A DNA stretch of 64,000 bases. It comes from Goodfellowiella coeruleoviolacea (GTDB lineage Bacteria > Actinomycetota > Actinomycetes > Mycobacteriales > Pseudonocardiaceae). The notes beneath the pieces are model-generated. The model did not search any database. It worked only from the letters and a program-made list of their open reading frames with translations, and had not been told where the DNA came from. Location of the stretch: the NCBI RefSeq assembly GCF_024171785.1, contig NZ_JAMTCK010000008.1:361296-425295 (forward strand). Direction: 5' to 3'. Made by a program: the position numbers and the translations under genes. Shown here in pieces: positions 20,871 to 28,107 of this stretch (position 1 is its first letter; each line of letters opens with the position of its first letter).

Positions 20871-21848
20871 GTGACCGGCACAACCGATCCCACGCCCAAC
20901 CCGCACGCCAGTGCCGAGCAGGTCGCGGCGGCGTGGCAGGACCCCAAGCTGGCCAACGTGCTCTACCACGACTGGGAGGCCGGCAGCTACGACCAGAAGT
21001 GGTCGATCTCCTACGACGAGCGCTGCATCACCTACGCCACCGACCGGTTCCGCGCGGTCGCCGGCGAGACCGGCTGGCCCTACGGCCACGCCCTGGAGCT
21101 GGGCAGCGGCACCGGGTTCTTCCTGCTCAACCTGATGCAGGGCGGGGTGATCAGCAAGGGCTCGGTCACCGACCTGTCCCCGGGCATGGTCGAGGTGGCG
21201 CTGCGCAACGCCGAGCACCTGGGCCTGGACGTGGACGGCCGGGTGGCCGACGCCGAGCGCATCCCCTACGACGACGACACCTTCGACCTGGTCGTCGGGC
21301 ACGCGGTGCTGCACCACATCCCGGACGTGCCCGCGGCCCTGCGCGAGGTGCTGCGGGTGCTCAAGCCGGGCGGCCGGTTCGTGTTCGCCGGTGAACCCAC
21401 CAAGGTGGGTGACTTCTACGCCCGCAAGCTGGGCCAGCTCACCTGGTGGCTGAGCACCACCATCACCAAGCTGCCCGCGCTCAGCTCCTGGCGCCGGCCG
21501 CAGCAGGAGCTGGACGAGTCGTCCCGGGCCGCGGCCCTGGAGGCCGTGGTGGACCTGCACACCTTCGACCCGAGCCAGCTGGAGCGGATGGCGCTCGGCG
21601 CGGGCGCGGTGGACGTGCGCGCGGTGACCGAGGAGCTGACCGCCGCGCTGTTCGGCTGGCCGGTGCGCACCTTCGAGGCCGCGGTGCCGCAGGGCAAGCT
21701 GGGCTTCGGCTGGGCCATGTTCGCCTACCGCAGCTGGCAGCGACTGTCCTGGTTGGACGAGAAGGTGCTGTCCAAAGTGGTCCCGCGCGAGCTGTTCTAC
21801 AACGTGCTGATCACCGGGACCAAGCCGGAAGGCCCGGTCAGCCTGTAG
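20871..21848 (+). CDS. Class I SAM-dependent methyltransferase
   Basis: 325 aa. Motif I ALELGSGTGFFLLNLM, an acidic post-I position in VTDLSPGMVEVAL, motif II-like FDLVVGHAVLHHIPDV and motif III VLKPGGRFVFAGEPT define a UbiE/Coq5-like Methyltransf_11 fold. About 120 residues follow the Rossmann core with an amphipathic helix (LSWLDEKVLSKVVPR), suggesting a lipid or polyketide-like acceptor, but the substrate is unknown. GTG 20871 lies 4 nt after the enoyl-CoA hydratase stop with AAGGA upstream, so they form an operon. Confidence 0.88.
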   Translation: MTGTTDPTPNPHASAEQVAAAWQDPKLANVLYHDWEAGSYDQKWSISYDERCITYATDRFRAVAGETGWPYGHALELGSGTGFFLLNLMQGGVISKGSVTDLSPGMVEVALRNAEHLGLDVDGRVADAERIPYDDDTFDLVVGHAVLHHIPDVPAALREVLRVLKPGGRFVFAGEPTKVGDFYARKLGQLTWWLSTTITKLPALSSWRRPQQELDESSRAAALEAVVDLHTFDPSQLERMALGAGAVDVRAVTEELTAALFGWPVRTFEAAVPQGKLGFGWAMFAYRSWQRLSWLDEKVLSKVVPRELFYNVLITGTKPEGPVSL

Positions 21849-21877
21849 GCCGGCACCGTCCGATCGGGACACTCCAG

Positions 21878-23080
21878 ATGGGATACCCGTTCACCGTCGC
21901 GGACGTGGCGTTCCTCGGCTCGGCCGAGGGACGCGCCGCCCTGTCCGCCGTGGCCGAACTGCCGCTGACCCCGGACAGCTACCTGGCCGACGTGGGCCGG
22001 GCCAGGGCCGTGGCCGGCGAGCGGTACGCGGCCGTGCTGGAGACCGTGCTGCTGCGCCGCAGGGCCGGGACCAAGCTGGCCGGCGCGGCCGACTGGCTGT
22101 GCACCGACGACGCCCTGCAGCAGGCCACCGCCACGCCCGTGGCCGAGCACCGGGCGGCCCGGCTGGCCGGCCGGGACGTGCACGACGTGACCTGCTCGAT
22201 CGGCGCGGACCTGATCCCGCTGGCCCGCACCGCCCGCCGCTGCCTCGGCTCCGACCTCGACCCGGTCCGGCTGGCCATGGCCAGGCACAACGCCGCCGTG
22301 GCCGGGGTGGCCCCGCTGCTGGTGCGGGCCGACGCGCTGCACCCGGTGTCGCGCGGCGCGGTCGTGGTGGCCGACCCGGCCCGCCGCTCGGCCGGCGGTC
22401 GGCGGGTGTGGCGGCCGACGGACTTCGTGCCACCCCTGGACCAGCTGGCCGAGGCGCACCGCGGCGCCGACCTGGTGGTCAAGTGCGCGCCCGGCATCGA
22501 CTTCGCGGTGGCGCCGTGGGCCGGCGAGGTGGAGCTGGTCTCGCTGGACGGCCAGGTGCGCGAGGCCAGCCTGTGGAGCGGCGGCCTGACCGAGCCCGGC
22601 GTGCGCCGCCGCGCCTCGGTGCTGCGCACCCGCGAACCCGGCCCCGACGGTCCACACTGGACGCTGGTGGACGCGGTCACCGACGCCGAGCCCGACGACT
22701 GCCCGGTGCGCCGGCCCGGCGAGTGGCTGGTCGACCCGGACGGCGCGGTGGTGCGGGCCGGCCTGGTCCGCCAGTACGCGGCCAGGCACGGCCTGGGCCA
22801 ACTCGACGAGCACATCGCCTACCTGACCGGCGACCGCCCGCCGCCGGGCATCCGCGCGTTCCGCGTGCTCGACCACGGGCACTACAGCGAGAAGGCGTTG
22901 CGCGGGGAGCTGCGCCGCCGCCAGGTGGGCGCGGTGGAGATCCTGGTGCGCGGTCTGGACGTGGACCCGAACGCGCTGCGCCGCCGGCTGCGCCCGACCG
23001 GGCCAGCCGCGCTCAGCGTGGTGCTGACCCGGATCGGCCACCGCCCCACCATGCTGCTCTGCCAGCCGGAACGCACCTGA
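21878..23080 (+). CDS. THUMP-like / class I methyltransferase-fold protein
   Basis: 400 aa. The start ATG 21878 (MGYPFTVADVAFLGS) is 29 nt after the previous stop. The middle has a Rossmann-like segment (DVTCSIGADLIPLARTARRC, LGSDLDPVRLAMARHN, VVVADPARRSAGGRRVW) typical of the actinobacterial SAM-methyltransferase-like proteins with a C-terminal THUMP-like domain (EILVRGLDVDPNALRRRLR, PTGPAALSVVLTRIG). Such proteins are thought to act on RNA; no substrate is assigned here. Probably the third gene of the enoyl-CoA hydratase operon, though a functional link is not obvious. Confidence 0.82.
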   Translation: MGYPFTVADVAFLGSAEGRAALSAVAELPLTPDSYLADVGRARAVAGERYAAVLETVLLRRRAGTKLAGAADWLCTDDALQQATATPVAEHRAARLAGRDVHDVTCSIGADLIPLARTARRCLGSDLDPVRLAMARHNAAVAGVAPLLVRADALHPVSRGAVVVADPARRSAGGRRVWRPTDFVPPLDQLAEAHRGADLVVKCAPGIDFAVAPWAGEVELVSLDGQVREASLWSGGLTEPGVRRRASVLRTREPGPDGPHWTLVDAVTDAEPDDCPVRRPGEWLVDPDGAVVRAGLVRQYAARHGLGQLDEHIAYLTGDRPPPGIRAFRVLDHGHYSEKALRGELRRRQVGAVEILVRGLDVDPNALRRRLRPTGPAALSVVLTRIGHRPTMLLCQPERT

Positions 23081-23086
23081 CCCCGA

Positions 23087-23839
23087 TCACGCCCGCACCC
23101 GCGCGACCAGGGCGAAGCGGTGGCAGCTGGCGGCCAGCGGCCGGCCGGGACGGATGTCCTCGTGCACGGCGCGCAGCCGCTCGGCGTAGCGCTCGACCGT
23201 GAAGTCGGGCACCTGCCAGGGCGTGATCCGCAGGAACAGCACGAGCGCGCCGACGTCGTGGAACTCGGCGGGCACGTGCGCCTCGGCCCGCCAGGTGACC
23301 TCGAACCCGGCGTCGGCCAGCTGGGCAGCGGCGGCGGCCAGGTCCCAGTCCAGGTAGGCGTGCGGTGGCGCGCCCAGGGCCTGGTTGACCTCGGCCAGGT
23401 CGCGCCCGCCGACCTGCTGGGTGAGGAACACCCCGCCCGGCGCCAGCACCCGGCGGATCTCGGCCGGGTCGTAGGACTCGTGCCTGCTGGTGATCAGGTC
23501 GAACGAGTGGTCGGGAAACGGCAGCAGGTCGTCGTCGCCGACCTCGGCCACCGCGATCCCCAGCGGGGTCAGGCGCCGCCTGGCGATCGGCACGTTCGGG
23601 GCGAAGCCCTCGGTGGCCGCGGTGCGCGCCGGCAGCGGGGCCAGCGAGGACAACAGCTCGCCGCCGCCGGTGCCCAGGTCCAGCAGCGAGTCCACACCGG
23701 ACAGCCGCTCGGTCACCAGCCGCCGGTAGTCCCAGGGCAGCGCGTCCTCGCGCGCGGTGAACCGGCCCTGGAACACCCCGAAGTCCCACCCCTCGAACGG
23801 CGTGGTCAGCCCCTCGGTGATCAGGCGGTCGTAGTCCAC
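23087..23839 (-). CDS. Class I SAM-dependent methyltransferase
   Basis: 250 aa. SLLDLGTGGGELLSSL is motif I, VGDDDLLPFPDHSFDLITSR carries the acidic and motif II residues, and VLAPGGVFLTQQVGG is motif III, so a Methyltransf_11-type domain. GTG 23839 has GAGGAGC 6 nt upstream. It converges on the THUMP-like gene with only 6 bp between stops. Substrate unknown. It is divergent from an exported phosphatase; no shared function is evident. Confidence 0.85.
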   Translation of the reverse strand: MDYDRLITEGLTTPFEGWDFGVFQGRFTAREDALPWDYRRLVTERLSGVDSLLDLGTGGGELLSSLAPLPARTAATEGFAPNVPIARRRLTPLGIAVAEVGDDDLLPFPDHSFDLITSRHESYDPAEIRRVLAPGGVFLTQQVGGRDLAEVNQALGAPPHAYLDWDLAAAAAQLADAGFEVTWRAEAHVPAEFHDVGALVLFLRITPWQVPDFTVERYAERLRAVHEDIRPGRPLAASCHRFALVARVRA

Positions 23840-23976
23840 AGCAGCTCCTCAACCGGGTGAATTCCTCGTCCGCTGGCCGCCCCGGCACCCCTACCGGGCG
23901 GTCGGGCCCAATCATCAGCTGAGGGCCCGACGAGCTGGACGGTGGGCTAGCCACCCGCGGCGGAGAGGAGGCCACC

Positions 23977-24747
23977 ATGACAGGCCGGTACACCGGACTG
24001 GGCCGGGTCGCGGCCGTGGTGGCACTGGTCGGCGCGCTGGTCACCGCCGCGGCCGTGCCCGGCCGGCCGCACGCCGGCGACACCCGCACCTGGCTGGCCG
24101 AACCCGCCAACCTGGACCGGGTCAAGCGGGAGATCAGCCGGTACTACGGCGGTCACGTGGACGACGGCGGCCACCACCACGCCACCCAGGACAGCCCGTG
24201 GGCCAGGCGGGTCGCCGAACTGGTCGGCCAGGCCAGGGCCTACCTGGCGGCCCGGCTGGCCGCGCGGGTGCGCCAGCCGGCCATCGTGCTGGACATCGAC
24301 GACACCAGCGAGCAGACCTACGACTGGTCCGCCGACCGGGACTTCGCCTTCGACGCCGCGGCCCAGCGGCAGGCCATCGCGGACGCCGCGTTCCCACCGG
24401 TCGAGCCGACCAGGGAACTGGCCAACTGGGCCAGCCAGCACGGGGTCCGGGTGTTCTTCGTGACCGGGCGGGCCGAGGAGCTGGCGGGGAGCACCGCCGC
24501 CGGGTTGCGGGTGCACGGCTTTCCCGAGCCGGCCGGCCTGTTCCTCCGACCCACCCGCACCCCGCGCCCCTACCTGCCGTGCGGGCTGTCCTGCGACACC
24601 GTCGCCTACAAGTCCGGCACCCGGGCGTTCCTGGAGGCCCAGGGCAACACCATCGTGCTCAACCTGGGCGACCAGGACAGCGACCTGGCCGGCGGGCACG
24701 CCGAGCGCGCCGTGAAACTGCCCAACCCGATGTACACGATTCCCTGA
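23977..24747 (+). CDS. Secreted HAD-superfamily acid phosphatase
   Basis: 256 aa. A signal peptide (GRVAAVVALVGALVTAAAVP) occupies the first about 32 residues. The catalytic HAD motif I reads AIVLDIDDTSEQTYDW, with nucleophile and acid/base Asp in DxDDT; motif II is VRVFFVTGRAEE; the Lys of motif III is in CDTVAYKSGTR; motif IV is LNLGDQDSDLAGG. This matches plant-acid-phosphatase-like (class B related) extracellular phosphatases that release phosphate from monoesters. ATG 23977 is preceded by GAGAGGAGG. Two Cys (CGLSC) could form a disulfide outside the cell. Confidence 0.9.
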   Translation: MTGRYTGLGRVAAVVALVGALVTAAAVPGRPHAGDTRTWLAEPANLDRVKREISRYYGGHVDDGGHHHATQDSPWARRVAELVGQARAYLAARLAARVRQPAIVLDIDDTSEQTYDWSADRDFAFDAAAQRQAIADAAFPPVEPTRELANWASQHGVRVFFVTGRAEELAGSTAAGLRVHGFPEPAGLFLRPTRTPRPYLPCGLSCDTVAYKSGTRAFLEAQGNTIVLNLGDQDSDLAGGHAERAVKLPNPMYTIP

Positions 24748-24855
24748 TCCGACTCGATCACCCCGGACACGGCCGTCCCGCGGTTCTTCTCGCCGAGATC
24801 AGCTGGTATCGGCGCCCGGGCGGCCAGGACAGCGGCGTGGCCGGCACCGGGTGGG

Positions 24856-25809
24856 TCACAGCGCGCGCAGCCGGTCCAGCACGAACGCGCGGACCCGGTC
24901 GAGGTCGGCGTCCAGGGCGATGTCCACCCGCCGCCGCTGGTCCACTCCGGACTCGGTGCTGATCAGCGCCGACCTGCGGTCGGCGAGCAGCGCGCCCCGG
25001 GCCGGGCCGGTGGTGCAGTCCACGTCGACCGGGTAGCTGGTGCTGGTCAGCAGTCCGGGCGACACGGCTTCGGCCACGGCCACGGCGTCGTGCAGCACCG
25101 TGCCCTGCCAGCCCATCCGCTGGTAGTACCGCTGGTAGTCGGCGGTCAGCCCGACCAGGGCCGAACCCACCTGGCTGGCGGCGTCCAGCGCGGCCAGCCA
25201 GTCCAGGTCCACGCCGCAGCGCAGGGTCAGGTCGAGCGGGACCACCACGGTGGGCAGGTCCTCCTCGACCAGCACCCGCCGTGCCGCCTCCGGGTCGCTC
25301 CAGATGTTGAACTCGCTGGTCGCCGTGACGTTGCCGACGTCGAGGCCGCCGCCCATGACCACCAGCCGGCCGATCTTCGACCGCACCGACGGGTGCGCGG
25401 CCAGCAGCAGCGCCACGTTGGTCAGCGGCCCGACCGCGGCGATGGTGACCGGCTGCTCGGCCGCGGTCAGCACCTCGGTCATCAGCGTGACCGCGTCCAC
25501 CTCGGCCGGCGCCCGGCTGGGCGTGGGCAGGGTGCTGGCCCGGCCGGACAGGCCGTCGCTGCCGTGCGCGTAGCGGGCCCGGTGCGGGTGCGGGTGCACC
25601 AGCGGCCGGTCCGCCCCGGCGGCCACCGGCACGTCCGGCCGCCCGCACAGCTCCAGCAGCCGCAGGGCGTTGTCGGTGGTCGAGGCCAGCGGCACGTTGC
25701 CGAACACCGTGGTCACCGCGCGCAGGTCGACCTCGGGACTGGCCAGGGCGAGCGCCAGGGCGAACGCGTCGTCCACGCCGGGGTCGGTGTCGATGATGAG
25801 CGGGATCAT
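24856..25809 (-). CDS. Inosine-uridine-type nucleoside hydrolase
   Basis: 317 aa. Starts MIPLIIDTDPGVDDAFAL, the Asp-rich calcium/ribose-binding signature of nucleoside N-ribohydrolases; AAVGPLTNVALLL and NIWSDPEAARRV are further family motifs, and VLHDAVAVAEAV holds the late Asp. It hydrolyses the N-glycosidic bond of ribonucleosides; base specificity is not predictable. ATG 25809 is preferred over an upstream in-frame start at 25851 because GGAGG lies about 11 nt before it. Cytosolic, no signal. Converges on the phosphatase; a nucleoside/phosphate salvage link is possible but speculative. Confidence 0.93.
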   Translation of the reverse strand: MIPLIIDTDPGVDDAFALALALASPEVDLRAVTTVFGNVPLASTTDNALRLLELCGRPDVPVAAGADRPLVHPHPHRARYAHGSDGLSGRASTLPTPSRAPAEVDAVTLMTEVLTAAEQPVTIAAVGPLTNVALLLAAHPSVRSKIGRLVVMGGGLDVGNVTATSEFNIWSDPEAARRVLVEEDLPTVVVPLDLTLRCGVDLDWLAALDAASQVGSALVGLTADYQRYYQRMGWQGTVLHDAVAVAEAVSPGLLTSTSYPVDVDCTTGPARGALLADRRSALISTESGVDQRRRVDIALDADLDRVRAFVLDRLRAL

Positions 25810-25928
25810 GCTGCGCGCTACCTCCGTGCCGGGGCTGTCCTCCTGCCTCATCCAAGCTGATGGGGCTGGTCACCGCACAGGTAGTTCCCGGTTTGGTGGG
25901 GAATACCTCTCGGCTACCGTTGCCGCTG

Positions 25929-26696
25929 ATGACCAGCATGTGGGGAGCGCCCCTGGCGGCGCGGATGACGTCGTGGCGGCGAACCCGCCGTGATCCGGAC
26001 CAGGCCCGGTTTCTCACCGTGGCCTCGCTGCGCTGGGTGCTGCGCAACCGCGCCTACACCCCGTGGTACCTGGTGCGGTACTGGCGGTTGCTGCGGTTCC
26101 GGCTGGCCAACCCGCACGTGGTGCTGCGCGGCATGGTGTTCCTCGGGCGTAACGTGGAGATCCACGCCCGCCCCGGCTACGGCCGGCTGGAGATCGGCCG
26201 GTGGGTGCACATCGGGGACGGCAACGCCATCCGCTGCCACGAGGGCTCACTGCGGATCGGCGACAAGGTGGTCTTCGGCAAGGACAACACGGTCAACTGC
26301 TACCTCGACGTGGAGATCGGCGCGGCCACCCTGGTCGCCGACTGGGTGTACGTCTGCGACTTCGACCACGTCACCACCGACGTGCACCGGCCCATCAAGG
26401 ACCAGGGCATCGTCAAGTCGCCGGTGCGGATCGGGCCGGACAGCTGGATCGGCACCAAGGTGACGGTGCTGCGCGGCACCCGGGTGGGCCGGGGCTGTGT
26501 GCTGGGCGCGCACGCGGTGGTGCGCGGTGACATCCCCGAGTACTCGATCGCGGTGGGCGCGCCCGCCCGGGTGGTGCGCAACCGGCGCGCCGACTACGAG
26601 GCCGACGCCGAGCGCCGCGCGGCCGTGGCGGACATGGCCCGCAAGGCCGACGAGGCGCTGCGCAGGACGCTCGACGATTCCACCGACAAGTCCTGA
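25929..26696 (+). CDS. Left-handed beta-helix acyltransferase
   Basis: 255 aa. The centre is a hexapeptide-repeat beta-helix: LEIGRWVHIGDGNAIRC, LRIGDKVVFGKDNTVNC, VEIGAATLVADWVYVCDFDH, VRIGPDSWIGTKVTVLRGTR, IGAxAVV-like VLGAHAVVRGD, ending in SIAVGAPARVVRNR, the usual trimer-forming acetyltransferase end. It probably O-acetylates a sugar or glycolipid. The N-terminal 80 residues are basic and aromatic (YTPWYLVRYWRLLRFRL), possibly membrane-associating. ATG 25929 is a best guess; a TACCGT box 8 nt before it is compatible with a leaderless message, and ATG 25965 is an alternative. Confidence 0.85.
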   Translation: MTSMWGAPLAARMTSWRRTRRDPDQARFLTVASLRWVLRNRAYTPWYLVRYWRLLRFRLANPHVVLRGMVFLGRNVEIHARPGYGRLEIGRWVHIGDGNAIRCHEGSLRIGDKVVFGKDNTVNCYLDVEIGAATLVADWVYVCDFDHVTTDVHRPIKDQGIVKSPVRIGPDSWIGTKVTVLRGTRVGRGCVLGAHAVVRGDIPEYSIAVGAPARVVRNRRADYEADAERRAAVADMARKADEALRRTLDDSTDKS

Positions 26697-26753
26697 CCGC
26701 GGTTGGCATACTCGGCCGCCAGGTGTCCCGGTTTCCAGGGAGGTTGGCGGAGC

Positions 26754-27761
26754 GTGGAACTCGTGGGGGATGTGGCGGCCGCCGTTGAGCTGGCTCGGTC
26801 GCTGCGGGCTGCCGACACCGGTGGGTGGCGGGCCAGCGGCGTGCGGCAGGTGCTCGACCAGCTCGGCGCCGGTGCGCGAGCGCACCCGGTCGGGGAGTTC
26901 GAGCGGCGGTTCGTGCACGCCGGTGAGGAGTTCGTCGGCATCACCGTGCCGGTCGCCACCGCCGAACCGACCCACGCGGCCCAGGCCGCCTGCTTCCGCC
27001 AGGTCGCCGAGGCGCTGACCGAGGAGTTCGGCGCGGCCCCGATCCTCGGTTCCTACGGCGGCGTGAGCCCGTTCTACGGTGGCCAGCTGTCCCCGTGGGG
27101 CTCGCACTTCCTGCGCTGGCGGGGACGGCCCAACTCGCTGGAGCTGCGTGCCGGCGCGGCCGGGCCCGAGCTGCTGCTGCACCCGACCGAGCCGGTGGAG
27201 GACTGGTTCTGGCGGCAGGGCCAGGGAGTGGAGTTCGAACTGGCGGGCTTCTTCGCGTTCGCCCAGCGCGACCGGGCCAACGAGGGCCTCGGCCTGCCCG
27301 GCGGGTGGCGCGCGGGTGACTGGGACACGTTCCACCGCGCGCTGCGGGGATTCCTGGCGGCGTTGCCCACGGAGACGGCGGCCCTGGGCGTGGCCCTGTC
27401 GCCCGGGATCTACCTGTCCGGCGCCAACGGCGCGGTCATGGTCGACCTGGAGGTCGGCGACGACCTGGAGATCATCGCCTACGCGCTCGACAAACCCGCC
27501 ACGGTGGACTTCGCCGGCCTTGGCTGGCCGCCGCCGTCGGCCGGGGGCGACCGGCCCACCCCGGCCAGCCTGCCGGTCGTCGGCCGGACGGGCGGCATCG
27601 CCCCGGGTGAGGTCGACGCGGCCGGCCTGGCCAGCCTGCTGGTGGACACGGCCCGCGCGATCGGGGTGGCCGCACCCGACCAGTTGTGCCTGCGCGACTG
27701 GTCCCAGCGGGCCGGCGACTACCGCGTCAACTTCTACGGTCTGACCCTCAGCGAACGCTGA
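26754..27761 (+). CDS. Hypothetical protein, 335 aa
   Basis: Not recognised. A soluble protein with balanced codon bias. Notable blocks are FVHAGEEFVGITVPVA, PILGSYGGVSPFYGG, LRWRGRPNSLELRAG, PVEDWFWRQG and LSPGIYLSGANGAVMVDL. There is no signal peptide, metal-binding cluster or P-loop. It looks like a conserved actinobacterial family of unknown function. GTG 26754 is chosen with GGAGG about 10 nt upstream. It lies 57 bp after the acyltransferase gene on the same strand, so the two may be co-transcribed. Confidence 0.65.
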   Translation: MELVGDVAAAVELARSLRAADTGGWRASGVRQVLDQLGAGARAHPVGEFERRFVHAGEEFVGITVPVATAEPTHAAQAACFRQVAEALTEEFGAAPILGSYGGVSPFYGGQLSPWGSHFLRWRGRPNSLELRAGAAGPELLLHPTEPVEDWFWRQGQGVEFELAGFFAFAQRDRANEGLGLPGGWRAGDWDTFHRALRGFLAALPTETAALGVALSPGIYLSGANGAVMVDLEVGDDLEIIAYALDKPATVDFAGLGWPPPSAGGDRPTPASLPVVGRTGGIAPGEVDAAGLASLLVDTARAIGVAAPDQLCLRDWSQRAGDYRVNFYGLTLSER

Positions 27762-28107
27762 CCCCGAACGGGCCCTGACCGGGTGCTCGACCCTGAGCAG
27801 GGCCCGCCCGTGACAGGTGCTCGCCCCTGAGCGGGCACTCGCCCTGACCGGGTGCACGACCCTGAACGGGCGCTGACCGGGCGCTAACCCGATCGGCGCA
27901 ATCGCGGCACACTCCGCGTTTCCCCTGCTCATCCCGCGAGTCGTGCGTTCGCGCCCCGCGAGTTGACCGTTCGGGCAGGGCCGAACGGGTGATGCGGGGG
28001 CGCGGGGTGCGGGCCGGGGGTCACCCACATGGGCCTGCGTGAAGTGTCAACTCGGGGGGTTTGCAAAGTCGACTCGCGCGGTTGCGGAGGGGAAGTAGGT
28101 CAGCTGG
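27762..28107. repeat. Convergent gap filled with repeats (two element copies plus a tandem tract)
   Basis: About 345 bp without a gene. 27759-27895 is a degenerate tandem tract of units like CCCTGACCGGGTGCTCGA that begins at the stop codon of the upstream gene. Copy C of the dispersed element spans 27933-27992 (plus) and copy D 28021-28082 (minus), facing each other, so the two could fold into a long cruciform or hairpin between the two converging genes. Confidence 0.7.

Noticed and set aside
27759..27895. Possible CRISPR array downstream of the 335-aa gene
   Set aside because: Units are short, degenerate and unspaced; there are no unique spacers of constant length.
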